DNA of 52,060 bases from positions 1 through 52,060 of the forward strand of contig JANWZN010000006.1 of assembly GCA_025054575.1 (NCBI GenBank), read 5' to 3'. The stretch is from Geminicoccaceae bacterium. GTDB lineage: Bacteria > Pseudomonadota > Alphaproteobacteria > Geminicoccales > Geminicoccaceae. Below are positions 16,532 through 25,601 of the stretch, in pieces (the stretch's first letter is position 1; the number at the start of each line of letters is the position of its first letter). Both the position numbers and the translations under genes were made by a program. Under the pieces are notes generated by a model. It made no database searches, was not told where the DNA came from, and was given only the letters and a program-made list of their open reading frames with translations.

Positions 16532-17454
16532 GCCGGCTCCCTCGCCGCCGAAGGCCGAAGTGCCGAGAGCGTCGCCCGGCTCACCGGTGTCGGCACACCC
16601 GCTCGCTCGCCGAGCCGGACCACCGCACCCAAGAGCCAATCGAGCTCGAGCGGCCGCCCGGCCTCGAGGTCGGTCAGCATCGAGGAGCGCATCTGGGGCG
16701 GCAGCGAGCGGATCAGCGCCAGGCGGTCGGCCACCAGATCCTCGGCGAGCGGCACCCCGCAGGCCCGGCCGACCGCGACCGCCTCCTCGACCAGCGCAAC
16801 GAGCCGCGCCCAGTGCGCCGGGTCGGCGCGAACCGCACCCGCGGGCGCGCGGGCGAACGCGGTGATCGCCGCGAACGGGGCGAGGAAGACGAACTTGCGC
16901 CAGAGCTCGACCGCCATCGCCGGGCTCTGCAGATGGTCGATGCGGGCCCGCCGGCACAGCGCCGCGAGTCGGTCGAGCGCCGGTGCCGGGGTGCCGTCGC
17001 GCGGACCGAACACGAGCCGGGCGAGCGTGCCCGTGTGCCGGATCACCCCCGGTGCTTCGATGTGACCGCCGATATAGGCGACGCCCAGGGCCAGGCGCGC
17101 CGGTGCTACCCGCGGGGCGAGCAGCTCGGCTGCCTCGACCCCGTTCTCGAGCGGCAGGACGAGGCTGTTTTCGTCGACCAGCGGTGCCATCGCCGCGGCC
17201 GCGGCTTCGAGATCGTACATCTTGACCGCGACGATCACGAGCTCGGCCGGTCGGTCGGGTCGATCGCCGGGAGCGAGGACGCGAACCGGGGCGAGGTGCA
17301 GATCGCCGAGCGGGGAGACCAGCCGCAGGCCGCCCCGGCGCAGCGCCCGGCCGTGGGCGCCGCGGGCGAGGAAGGCGATGTCGCCGCCGGCCGCGGCGAG
17401 GCGCGCGCCGAAATAGCCCCCGACCGCTCCGGCCCCCACGATCGCGATGCGCAT
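16501..17454 (-). CDS. 2-dehydropantoate 2-reductase family (PanE/ApbA)
   Basis: A 317-aa NADPH-dependent ketoacid reductase. The Rossmann motif GAGAVGGYFGA spans 7-17; AVKMYDLE, PLENGVEA and ELWRKFVF match the NADP-binding, active-site and C-domain catalytic Lys regions of PanE. True PanE makes pantoate for coenzyme A, but paralogues reduce other 2-oxo acids and there are no other pantothenate genes here. The ATG at 17454 follows GGGAGGCGGC. The tail (~20 residues, rich in Pro, Arg, Glu) is longer than usual and overlaps the end of the response-regulator gene. Confidence 0.85.
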   Translation of the reverse strand: MRIAIVGAGAVGGYFGARLAAAGGDIAFLARGAHGRALRRGGLRLVSPLGDLHLAPVRVLAPGDRPDRPAELVIVAVKMYDLEAAAAAMAPLVDENSLVLPLENGVEAAELLAPRVAPARLALGVAYIGGHIEAPGVIRHTGTLARLVFGPRDGTPAPALDRLAALCRRARIDHLQSPAMAVELWRKFVFLAPFAAITAFARAPAGAVRADPAHWARLVALVEEAVAVGRACGVPLAEDLVADRLALIRSLPPQMRSSMLTDLEAGRPLELDWLLGAVVRLGERAGVPTPVSRATLSALRPSAAREPAQPGGERTSR

Positions 17455-17782
17455 GCCGCCTCCCTTCGCCGCCCGACGATCCTGATCCGCCGCCAGCCGG
17501 GCGTCCAGCGCGTCGCGGCCGGCGTGCTCGTCGCGCTCGTTAAGCTTTTCGCAACCCCGCCGCGTCATGCTCGGCCGCGGAGGTCGATCCGTGCCGGACT
17601 CGCTCGTGAGCCTCGCGATCCTCGCCGGTGCCGTGCTCGTCGCGGTCCTGCTCCATGTCCGCGCGCTCGGCGGGAGGCTCGGGTCGGGCGGCGGCCGATG
17701 GACCGACATCGTGCTCCCTGCCCGCGCGCTCGGCGCCGGGGCGATCGCCGCCCGGGGCCGCGCCGCCGATCCGGTTGGGGCC
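17455..17782. other. Intergenic region with an orphan membrane-helix start
   Basis: This 328-base stretch separates the panE-like start from the end of xthA. On the plus strand a GTG at 17591 with GGAGG seven bases upstream opens a frame beginning VPDSLVSLAILAGAV and continuing as a good membrane helix. The frame then runs on without a stop, antisense through xthA, so it is not a normal gene. It may be the stub of a truncated or frameshifted membrane protein. A TTAAGCTTTT tract at ~17540 is the only AT-rich point. Confidence 0.3.
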
Positions 17783-18580
17783 TCAGAGATCGAGCTCGAC
17801 CGTGACCGGCACGTGGTCGGAGGGGTCCTCCCAACCGCGCGCGTCGCGGCGGACCTCGGCCGCCACGAGCGTAGGTGCCAGTGCGGGCGAGAGCCAGATG
17901 TGATCGAGCCTGCGGCCGCGATCGGAGGCCGACCAGTCCCGCGCACGGTACGACCACCAGGTGTAGAGCTTCTTTTCCGGTGGGATCACGGTGCGGACCG
18001 CATCGGTGAAGCCATAGGCTTCTTGCATCGCCGCGAGCGCTTCGGTCTCGACCGGGGTGTGCGAGACGACGTCGAGCAGCTGCTTGTGGCTCCAGACGTC
18101 GTTCTCGAGCGGGGCGATGTTGAGATCGCCCAGGAGCACGAGCTTGGCACCGTCGCCCTTGCGCGCGGCGAACCAGCGGGTGAGCTCGCGCACCATGGCG
18201 AGCTTGTGGGCGAATTTGGGGTTGGTCTCGGGGTCGGGCACGTCGCCGCCCGCCGGGATGTAGAGATCGTGCAGCTCGATCCCGCCCGGCAGCCGGCAGA
18301 GCGCGTGCCGGCAGTCCTCGACCCCGCACCATTTCATGGCGCGCGGCTCCTCGATGGGCAGCTTCGAGAGGATCGCCACCCCGTGATAGGCCTTCTGGCC
18401 GTGCACCCAACGATAGGGAAAGCCGAGCGCGCTCACCAAGTCGTGCGGGAACTTGGCGTCCTCGACCTTGGTCTCCTGCAGGCAGAGGACGTCGGGGCGA
18501 ATCTCCTCGACGATCCGGCGCAAGGCCTTGGCACGCAGCCGGATCGAATTCGCGTTCCAGGTCGTGATTCGAAGACGCAC
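17783..18580 (-). CDS. xthA: Exodeoxyribonuclease III
   Basis: A 265-aa AP endonuclease/3'-5' exonuclease of DNA base-excision repair. Catalytic residues are visible: Asn9/Asn11 in TTWNANSIR, Glu36 in CLQETK, the GDLNIAP Asp/Asn pair, LDHIW and the terminal SDHVPV His. The start is a GTG at 18580 placed right before the conserved first strand (RLRITTWN), with a GGGATCC leader; no ATG fits. Length matches the family. It stands alone, convergent with nothing close. Confidence 0.95.
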   Translation of the reverse strand: MRLRITTWNANSIRLRAKALRRIVEEIRPDVLCLQETKVEDAKFPHDLVSALGFPYRWVHGQKAYHGVAILSKLPIEEPRAMKWCGVEDCRHALCRLPGGIELHDLYIPAGGDVPDPETNPKFAHKLAMVRELTRWFAARKGDGAKLVLLGDLNIAPLENDVWSHKQLLDVVSHTPVETEALAAMQEAYGFTDAVRTVIPPEKKLYTWWSYRARDWSASDRGRRLDHIWLSPALAPTLVAAEVRRDARGWEDPSDHVPVTVELDL

Positions 18581-18854
18581 GCCGGATCCCCGAGCCTGCC
18601 ACCGGCGCTGCAGCCGGCGCCCGTGCCCGCTAGCCGGAGGTGCGGCGCGCGGCAAGCGCCGGTCGCTCGATGCCCGCGTGCTCCCCTCGCCTCGCAACGC
18701 GCGCGTCCGTCTCGCCCTGCGCGCGCCAAGGGGTTATCGAGCGGGCGTGCGGGGTGCGCCTCGACGAGCAGCGGGTCGGAAGCCCGCCACCCGAGCAAGG
18801 GGCCGTCGAGGACGCGCGTGGGGCCAGCCCGCGCGCGCCCCCGGGGGAGCCCGA

Positions 18855-19853
18855 ATGCTGCAACGCGTGCCGCTCGTGAGCGTCGTCGTGCCGTGCTGGA
18901 ACTCGGCACCCTGGCTCGCCGCGGCGATCGGCTCGGTGCTGCGCCAGACCCTGGGCGAGCTCGAGGTGATCCTGGTCGACGACGGCTCGAGCGACGCGAC
19001 GCCGCGGCTCGCGCGCGAGCTGGCCGCGGCGGATGCGCGCGTCCGGCTCGTCCTGCGGCCGGACAATCGCGGCTCGGCGCGCACGCGCAACGAGGGACTG
19101 GCCCTCGCCCGAGGCCCCTGGATCGCGGTGTTCGATGCCGACGACCGGATGGAACCGGATCGCCTCGCGCGGCTTGTGCGGACCGCCGAGACGGTGGGGG
19201 CGGATTGGCTGGCCGACGATCAATGGATCGAGGTCGAGGGAGGCGAGCGAGCGCGGGCGCGCTTGCTGTTCGACGAGCCGGCCGGGCCGCGCCCGCTCGC
19301 CCTTGCCGACTTCCTCGACCGCGACCCGCCCGAGACGATCGGCTACGGTACCCTGAAGCCGCTCGTTCGCCGGGCCTTTCTCGAGCGGCACGGGATCCGC
19401 TGGCGACCCGAGGCCGGGCGGTCGGAGGATTTCCTCTTCGCCGTCGAGTGCATGGAAGCTGGGGCCGCGTCCTGGCTCCTGCCCGAGCCGCTCTACCGTT
19501 ATCGGTTGCGTCCGGGCTCCCAGGTCACCCGGCTCGATCCGCTCGCCACCCTCGACCACATGCTCCACGTCCAAGCGCTCGCGGAGCGAGCGCTGGCGGC
19601 GCATCGCGACCCCGCCGTGGCGGCGGCACTCGCCCGCCGGCGGGCGCGGATCGAGGCCGCTCGGCTGTACCGGCGCACCCTCGACGCGGTCCGTCGGGGC
19701 GCCTTGGTCGAGGTCGGACGGGCTCTTCGCGAGCGGCCACGCCTTTCCGGCCTGCTCGCCCGCGGACTCGCCGAGGCGCTCGCGCGCCGCCTGCGCGGCA
19801 CGGACGTGCCGACGCTCGCCAACCGGCCGCTCTTTCGCGATCTCGCCGGCTGA
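18855..19853 (+). CDS. Family 2 glycosyltransferase (GT-A)
   Basis: A 332-aa soluble-type GT2 enzyme. The nucleotide-sugar fold shows VSVVVPCWNSAPWL, VDDGSSDATP and the DxD-like FDADDRME; an EDFLF motif provides the likely catalytic acidic residue. The C-terminal third is Arg/Ala-rich and helical. Acceptor and donor are unknown. The ATG at 18855 has GGGGGAG just upstream. It lies alone between xthA and the spoVR operon. Confidence 0.88.
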   Translation: MLQRVPLVSVVVPCWNSAPWLAAAIGSVLRQTLGELEVILVDDGSSDATPRLARELAAADARVRLVLRPDNRGSARTRNEGLALARGPWIAVFDADDRMEPDRLARLVRTAETVGADWLADDQWIEVEGGERARARLLFDEPAGPRPLALADFLDRDPPETIGYGTLKPLVRRAFLERHGIRWRPEAGRSEDFLFAVECMEAGAASWLLPEPLYRYRLRPGSQVTRLDPLATLDHMLHVQALAERALAAHRDPAVAAALARRRARIEAARLYRRTLDAVRRGALVEVGRALRERPRLSGLLARGLAEALARRLRGTDVPTLANRPLFRDLAG

Positions 19854-20439
19854 ACTCGCCGAGGCGCTGCCGGTGCGCGCCCGCGCGGCCCGCCGAGCCG
19901 CGAACGCGGCAGCCTCGCCTGCCGGCCGGTCCCGGTGTCGTCGGCAGCGGACCCGCCGGCGCCGGGTGCTCGGCGTCGCTGCCCGGAGTCGCAGACCCGC
20001 CTCGGCCCGGTCGCGTGCGTCCTCGCCGGCCGGAGGGAGAGGATGCCGCCGGATGGCCGGCGTCGACGCCGTGCCCGGGGACGGGGTCTCGGATCGCGTG
20101 CTCGCGACCGAACGCGACCGACGTTCGGCTCACGCGGCCGGTTGCGCGCTCGACGGCGATCGGCCGCTCGAGCCTTGCTGCACGCAACGGGACGCGAGGC
20201 TTCTCGGGCCGCGCCCCGTGCGCGCAGGCCGCCCCTCCGCGCGCGAGCCTGCACTCGGCATCCTCGGCCGCGCGCCCGCGGCGGAGGGGACGACCGCGTA
20301 GGTCCTCCGCTGCACCTGGTCTCCCCGGCCGGGCACCCGTGCCAGAGGGTCGAAGGCGAGGCGGCCTCGGACCAGGGGCTCGGCGTCGAAACCGTCCTCG
20401 ACCCGTTCGGCGTCGCCGGCCCGTGCGAGCGGGGCGGTC
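19854..20439. other. 586-base gene-free region with duplicated spoVR tail
   Basis: No convincing gene is seen between the GT2 enzyme and spoVR. All open frames here have the Arg/Pro/Ala-rich look of shadow translation. The only clear structure is a degenerate copy of the last ~39 bases of spoVR at 20358-20396. Several GC-rich short palindromes exist but none has a T-run. Confidence 0.5.
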
Positions 20440-20469
20440 TCAGACCAGGAGCTTGGCGTCGAAGCCGTC
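20358..20469. repeat. Degenerate direct repeat of the spoVR 3' end
   Basis: The segment 20367-20396 matches 20440-20469 (the end of spoVR, stop included) at 26 of 30 positions, offset by 73 bases; all four differences are transitions. Similarity continues more weakly for nine bases on one side (20358-20366 against 20431-20439). Read on the minus strand the copy encodes DGFDAEPLV where spoVR ends DGFDAKLLV. It looks like an old tandem duplication of the gene's tail. Confidence 0.65.
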
Positions 20470-21843
20470 GGGCCCGGAGGTCAGCAGCGCCGGCCGGCCC
20501 TTGAGACGGGTTTCGAGATGGACCTTGTGGCCCCAGAGGGTTCGCACGTGGGCGAGGGTCTTCTCGGCGCTCGCGATGTCGAGGTCGCGCCCGTCGTGCT
20601 CGTGGCGGAGATAGAGCGTGCGGGTGCCGCGATAATCGGCGTCGACCACCGCCACGACCGGGATCGCGGCCGAGCCGACGCGCGCGAGCAGCGCCGCCTT
20701 CACCGTTTCCCAGCCCTCTTCGTCGCTCACCTCCGAGACGACGAGATGCTCGCCGCGCGGCTTGTAGGTGAAGAGGTCGAGCTCGTGCATGAGCTCGGGT
20801 GTCAGGAAGCGGCGCAAGAAGGACTGGTCGCGCTCGCTCTCGCGCACCGCCGCGAGCTTCTCCCGCGCTTCGGGCGAGCCCTCGCCGCCGAACCGGCGCT
20901 CGATGTCGCGCCAGACGACGAAGCCGATGTGGTAGGGGTTGAGCCCACCCCGGTGCGGGCTCACCACCTGATTGTGCCGGACGAGGAACTCGAGGTGCAG
21001 ATCGGGCGGCAGGTCGAGCGCGCTCAAGATCCGGTGGTGCCAGAAGCTGGCCCAGCCCTCGTTCATGATCTTGGTCTCGATCTGCGGCAGGAAGTATCGG
21101 GCCTCTTCGTCGACGATGGTCAAGAGGTCCTTTTGCCAGTCGGCGAGCTCGCGATTGTGGTCGCGGATGAAGAGCAACAGGTCGCGATCGGGCTCGAGCG
21201 GCACCCGGCTCAGATCCGGCGCCGGCGGCTCGACCCGGCGATGCAGGGCCGCGAACGGGTCCGGACGCGGCCGGGCGCGCTCGATCGCCCGCTCTTTCTG
21301 CTCGGCCGGCGAGAGCTTGCGCATGGCGGCGTTGCGGTTGCAGCAGAAGGCCAGCGCATGCGCCGCATCGAGGAACTGTTCGACCGCGTCGGCGCCGATC
21401 GACGGATCCTCGATGTAACGCCGGACGCGGTCGGCGCGGGTCTTGAAGGCGGCGATCGTCTCCGAGGCGCGGGTCGCGCTCGTGAAGGTGAAGTTGTTCT
21501 TGAAGAAGTCGTTGTGGCCGTAGACGTGCGCGATCGTCAAAATCTGCAGCAAGAGGCTGTTGTCGCGCATCAAATAGGCGAGACAGGGATCGCTGTTGAT
21601 CACGAGTTCGTAGGGCAGACCGGTGACGCCGTGGTCGTACATCGTCTTGGTCTGCTCGTAGGCCTTGCCGTAGGACCAGTGCGGATAGTGCGCCGGCATG
21701 CCGTGATAGGCCATGTAGCCGAGCATCGCGTTCTGATCGCAGATCTCGAATTCCTGCGGGTAGCAGTCGAGCCCGAACGCTTCGACCTTCTCGCGGATCC
21801 GCTCGTCCCAGCGTTCGAGTTCAGCGAGCGTCCAGTCGCTCAC
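20440..21843 (-). CDS. spoVR: SpoVR family protein (YcgB-like)
   Basis: A 467-aa SpoVR-family protein. Family stretches visible are PHWSYGKAYEQTKTMYDHG, YELVINSDPCLAYLMRDNSL, HVYGHNDFFKNN, MNEGWASFWHHRI and NPYHIGF. The biochemical role is unknown; it is linked to cortex formation in Bacillus and to stationary-phase/nitrogen stress in Gram-negatives. It starts at a GTG overlapping the TGA of yeaH (GTGA), confirming an operon with yeaH and prkA. Length is slightly shorter than E. coli YcgB (~510). The last residues are partly duplicated downstream. Confidence 0.93.
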   Translation of the reverse strand: MSDWTLAELERWDERIREKVEAFGLDCYPQEFEICDQNAMLGYMAYHGMPAHYPHWSYGKAYEQTKTMYDHGVTGLPYELVINSDPCLAYLMRDNSLLLQILTIAHVYGHNDFFKNNFTFTSATRASETIAAFKTRADRVRRYIEDPSIGADAVEQFLDAAHALAFCCNRNAAMRKLSPAEQKERAIERARPRPDPFAALHRRVEPPAPDLSRVPLEPDRDLLLFIRDHNRELADWQKDLLTIVDEEARYFLPQIETKIMNEGWASFWHHRILSALDLPPDLHLEFLVRHNQVVSPHRGGLNPYHIGFVVWRDIERRFGGEGSPEAREKLAAVRESERDQSFLRRFLTPELMHELDLFTYKPRGEHLVVSEVSDEEGWETVKAALLARVGSAAIPVVAVVDADYRGTRTLYLRHEHDGRDLDIASAEKTLAHVRTLWGHKVHLETRLKGRPALLTSGPDGFDAKLLV

Positions 21844-23024
21844 GCCGCCGTCTCCCGCTCCTTGGCCATGAGCTGGCGGAAGGCCGGCCAGACGTCCTCC
21901 CGCCGCTCGATCAGCACCGAGTGGAAATTGTCGGCCCCGAGGCTGCGAAACTGCTCGAGCATCGAGCTGTCGTAATAATGCGAGCCCAAGGGTTTGATTT
22001 CGCCGTAGCCGAACAGGTTGCAGACCTCGCACAGTTTGGCGGCCGCCTCGAGCGCGGCCGCGTTGTCGCTCTCGAAGTTGTCGCCGTCCGAGCAGTGGAA
22101 GGCGTAGACGTTCCAGTGGTCGGGATGATAGCGATCTTCGATGATCTCGAGCGCCTTCTTGTAGCCCGAGGAGATCAGGGTGCCACCCGATTCCCCCTTG
22201 TGGAAGAACTCGTGCTCGCTCACTTCTTTGGCTTCGGTATGGTGCGCGATGAACACGAGGTCCGTGTTCTCGTACTTGCTGCGAACGAACTGATAGAGCA
22301 AGAAGAAAAAGCTGCGCGACAGGTACTTCTTGAGCCGGTCCATGGACCCCGAAGTGTCCATGATGCAGATCACGACCGCGTTGCTCTCTTCGCGCGGCTC
22401 CTCGACGAGACGACGGTAGGTCAAGTCTTCCTTGCGGAAGCCGAACGGCTCGGGCTCCTCGCCCTCGCTCGCGAGTGCCGCCACGCCCGCGGCGATCTTG
22501 CGGCGGATCTTCGAGCGCACCGTGCGCCGACGATCGAGATGGACGCGAATGCCCTGCTTCTTGTAGCCCTGGCGCTTGGCGGTCCGCTCGGCCATCAGCC
22601 GGCGCAGCGCCTTGCGCTCGAGATCGGGCAGCTCGAGATCCTCGAACATGATCTCGACGAGCTCGTCGAGGGTGATCTCGGTCTCGTAATAATCCACACC
22701 GGGATCGCTGCCGGCCGGCCCCGTGCCCGGCTCGCCCTTCTGCCCGGCCTTGCCGACGATCTGGCCGGGTCGGGTCGAGCCCTCGCCCGTGCCGACCCCG
22801 CCCTCGTTGTCGCCGTAGACGAAGCGATATTCGCGCACGCCGCGGATCGGAACCTTGATGATCCGATCGCGGTCGCGGCCGATGATGCTCTCTTCGGCGA
22901 TGATGTCGGCGATGTTCTCCTTGAGCGCGCGCCGCAGTTTCTCGCGGTGGCGCTTGCGGTCGGCGGCGCTGCGGTCGGAGCGCAGCGCATCGCTCTCGCT
23001 GTAGGGGCGGAAGACCGTGCTCAC
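21840..23024 (-). CDS. yeaH: YeaH/YhbH family protein (DUF444, vWA domain)
   Basis: A 394-aa DUF444 protein. The C-terminal half carries a von Willebrand A-type domain with a MIDAS-like DTSGSMD at 223-229. The N-terminal part has the charged RSDRSAADRKRHREKLRRAL region and a Gly-rich linker (~71-110) typical of the family. It always travels with the PrkA kinase, for which it is a likely partner or substrate. Spacing to prkA is 39 bases; its stop overlaps the spoVR start. Confidence 0.93.
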   Translation of the reverse strand: MSTVFRPYSESDALRSDRSAADRKRHREKLRRALKENIADIIAEESIIGRDRDRIIKVPIRGVREYRFVYGDNEGGVGTGEGSTRPGQIVGKAGQKGEPGTGPAGSDPGVDYYETEITLDELVEIMFEDLELPDLERKALRRLMAERTAKRQGYKKQGIRVHLDRRRTVRSKIRRKIAAGVAALASEGEEPEPFGFRKEDLTYRRLVEEPREESNAVVICIMDTSGSMDRLKKYLSRSFFFLLYQFVRSKYENTDLVFIAHHTEAKEVSEHEFFHKGESGGTLISSGYKKALEIIEDRYHPDHWNVYAFHCSDGDNFESDNAAALEAAAKLCEVCNLFGYGEIKPLGSHYYDSSMLEQFRSLGADNFHSVLIERREDVWPAFRQLMAKERETAA

Positions 23025-23063
23025 GATCGCCCGACCTCCCCGCCCGCGACCGGCCCCAGGGGC

Positions 23064-24995
23064 TCAGTCCCGCCAGAGGTGATTGGCGGCATATTTGAGG
23101 ATCGTGTCGATGCTGTCCTCGGGGTAGCCCTGGCCCAAGAGGTTCTCGACCATCGCATCGTATTTCTGCCGCTGCTCCTCGTTGCGCGTCCTGGCTTTGG
23201 TGATGATCCGGCTGATGTCGCGCACCGAGTTCATGAGCTTCTTTTCGATCGCCTCTTTCAACGGTTCGTAGGCGGTGTAGGTCAAGGTCTCGCCGCGCCG
23301 CATCGCCGACCAGAGATAGGCGATCACCTCCTGGCGGAAGCCGTCGGCGGCCGGGCCGATGATCGCGATCTGCTCCTCGATCGACTTCAAGAAGCCCTCG
23401 TCGGGATGCATCTCCTCGCGGGTCACCGGATCCTTGACCTTCGAGCGGGTGACGTAGGCCTCGGCGTTGTCGAGATAGTTCTGGAACAGTGTTTCGGCCT
23501 GGTCCTTGAAGCTGTAGACGAAGGCCTTGGTGATGTCTTTCTCGAGCATCTCGAGATAGACCTTGTGCAGCGTGTCCTGCAGGAACTCGAGATACTGCTT
23601 CTTGAGGTCGTCGGCGAAGTCGGCCTCCTTGACCATGCCGATCAGGGCCTCGCGGACCGCGATCGGGTGGATCGAGCCGTTGTTGCGGGTGAGTGCCACG
23701 TCGAGTGCTTTCATGATGAAGCGGGTGCTGATGCCGAACAGCCCCTCGCGCTTGGCGTCCTCGCGCAGCTCGTGCGCCGTGAGCTTCTTGGGCCGGCCTT
23801 TCTCGAGGACCTCCTCGCCGTTGTAGATCTTGAGCTTGGTCAAGAGATCGCACTTGGGCGTCGGCTCGAGGCGCGAGAGGATCGCGAACATGGACGCGAT
23901 CTCGAGCGTGTGCGGTGCGATCTTGAGATCGAAATGCGAGCGCTTGAGGAATTTCTGGTAGATCTTCACCTCTTCGGAGAGGCGCAGATTGTAGGGCACC
24001 TTGACCACGACGATGCGATCGAGGATCGCCTCGTTGGTGTGGTCGGCCTTGAACTTCTGCCACTCGGCCTCGTTGCTGTGGGCGACGATCACCGTGTCGA
24101 CGTAGATCGTGCCGTGGCGGCCGGGGGCCGGGACCATCTTCTCCTGGGTCGCGGTGATCATGGTGTGGAGATACTCGGTCTCGTTCTTGAAGACCTCGAT
24201 GAACTCCACCATGCCGCGATTGCCGACGTTGAAGGCGCCGTTGAGCTCGAGCACCCGCGGGTCGCCCTCGCTGTATTTGTCGAGCTTGGAGATGTCCTCC
24301 GAGCCGATCAGCACAGACGTGTCCTGGTTGTTGGGGTCGACGGGCGGCACCACGCCGATCCCGCGCCGGGCGCGGATCGAGAACGACATGGTGACGACCG
24401 GCATCTTCTCGTATTCGCCCTTGTACTCGTTGATGAGCCGCCAGCGGGTGATCGGGTCGATGTCGCCCTCGATCCGCACCCCCAGCATCTCCTCGAAGGC
24501 CGGCCGCAGATGCCGCGGGATCAGGCACAAGGGATTGGCGAAGGTGGGCGAGCCCTCGATCACGTAGATCGGGTCGAGCTCCTCGAGGCCGCGCTTCAAG
24601 CGCTCGACGAGCGAGCTCTTGCCCGAGCCCACCGGCCCCATGAGATAGAGGACCTGGCGCGCCTCTTCGCCGCCCATCGCGGCCGAGTGGAAATAGCGGA
24701 CGATCTTGTCGAGCGTCCGCTCCATGCCGAAGAATTCGTCTTTGAAGAAGTTGTAGACCTTGACGTGCTGATCACCGAACACCCGCTTGGCGCGCGGGTC
24801 CTGCTCGGTGTCGATCTCGGACACGCCGGCGCTCACGATCATGTCGTACATGCGTTGGTGCGCGAGCTGGCCGAGCTTCGGGTTCTGCTTGACGAGCTCG
24901 AGATAGTCGAGGAACGTTCCGCGCCAGGCTTTCTTGGCGCGGGCTTGCCGGTCCTGCTCGATCAGCGCCTGGAAGTCGCTCTTCGAAACCTGCAT
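23064..24995 (-). CDS. prkA: PrkA (YeaG) serine protein kinase, AAA+ fold
   Basis: A 643-aa kinase/AAA+ ATPase, the usual family length. Walker A GPVGSGKSS is at 120-128; long conserved runs such as SEDISKLDKYSEGDPRVL and GNRGMVEFIEVFKNE are present, and the C-terminal kinase-like region follows. PrkA, YeaH and SpoVR form a conserved stress/nitrogen-starvation module in proteobacteria. The ATG at 24995 has AGAGGTGACGG upstream. A candidate promoter lies about 410 bases upstream (25408-25435), which would give a long leader. Confidence 0.95.
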   Translation of the reverse strand: MQVSKSDFQALIEQDRQARAKKAWRGTFLDYLELVKQNPKLGQLAHQRMYDMIVSAGVSEIDTEQDPRAKRVFGDQHVKVYNFFKDEFFGMERTLDKIVRYFHSAAMGGEEARQVLYLMGPVGSGKSSLVERLKRGLEELDPIYVIEGSPTFANPLCLIPRHLRPAFEEMLGVRIEGDIDPITRWRLINEYKGEYEKMPVVTMSFSIRARRGIGVVPPVDPNNQDTSVLIGSEDISKLDKYSEGDPRVLELNGAFNVGNRGMVEFIEVFKNETEYLHTMITATQEKMVPAPGRHGTIYVDTVIVAHSNEAEWQKFKADHTNEAILDRIVVVKVPYNLRLSEEVKIYQKFLKRSHFDLKIAPHTLEIASMFAILSRLEPTPKCDLLTKLKIYNGEEVLEKGRPKKLTAHELREDAKREGLFGISTRFIMKALDVALTRNNGSIHPIAVREALIGMVKEADFADDLKKQYLEFLQDTLHKVYLEMLEKDITKAFVYSFKDQAETLFQNYLDNAEAYVTRSKVKDPVTREEMHPDEGFLKSIEEQIAIIGPAADGFRQEVIAYLWSAMRRGETLTYTAYEPLKEAIEKKLMNSVRDISRIITKARTRNEEQRQKYDAMVENLLGQGYPEDSIDTILKYAANHLWRD

Positions 24996-25601
24996 CCGCC
25001 GTCACCTCTCCGCTCGCTCGCGAGGCCGCTTCTCCCCCCTCGACCACCAACCGTCGGTCTCGTCGGTCGCGCCACGCTCGGCCGCGGCACGAGCCGCGCC
25101 GCGAGCTCGGGCTCCAGCATGAACCCTGCCAACCGCGTTGTCGTGACGAAATCTTCACCGGTGATCGGCAGATCGTACCCGGAGCCGACCACGGACCGCG
25201 ACGGACGAGACCTGATGGACGATCTGTTCGCGACGGTGGCGTATCCGAATTCGGCTCCGGATCGCGAGATCGGCGAGGCTGGGGTGCGACGATCCTCTTC
25301 CCGACGCCCGTCGAGCCAGTCGACCAACGTGCGGCCGAAGGCCGCTTCGGCGACGCTCATGCGCTCGGGATCCGATCCGCTCCGCCGATCTCCACCACCA
25401 CGGCTACAGTCTAGGGATCGTACTCCCGTCGTCAAGCCGACCTCGGCCGTTTTTCGGCGCCGCCATCGGGATTTGTCCTCGCGGCCGCAGACCCGCTCGC
25501 CGTGCGCGCGCCTTGGCGGGTCCGGAGCCGGCGGCTAGCCTCGCCGCCATCGAGCCGGGCGCGGTCGGCGCGCCCGAGCTGGCTTTCGGGGAGGCACGAC
25601 C
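24996..25601. other. 606-base region upstream of prkA and tctC
   Basis: This divergent intergenic region is less GC-rich than its surroundings around 25130-25300. It holds a minus-strand promoter candidate near 25420. A minus-strand frame with an ATG at about 25355 (MSVAEAAFGRTLVDWLDG...) runs into the prkA start, and a plus-strand frame starts near 25121 (MNPANRVVVTKSSPVIG). Neither has a recognised family, so I do not call them genes. The region is most simply a long prkA leader plus the tctC promoter zone. Confidence 0.4.
25408..25435 (-). promoter_or_regulatory. Candidate promoter for the prkA operon leader
   Basis: On the minus strand TTGACG and TAGACT are separated by 16 bases. The longer context CTTGAC ... 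CCCTAGACT also resembles an alphaproteobacterial heat-shock (RpoH) promoter. Transcription would begin near 25400, about 400 bases before prkA. It is the best promoter-like pair in the region, but short motifs of this kind occur by chance. Confidence 0.4.

Noticed and set aside
17567-20614. A 1000-codon plus-strand frame across xthA and the GT2 gene
   Set aside because: Shadow frame; only its first ~50 codons look protein-like and are noted separately.
21921-25538. A 1200-codon plus-strand frame antisense to yeaH and prkA
   Set aside because: The minus-strand genes have clear family motifs; this frame has none.
25121-25538. A small plus-strand gene starting MNPANRVVVTKSS
   Set aside because: No family, no good RBS, and Arg/Ser-rich low-complexity tail; kept only as part of the intergenic description.
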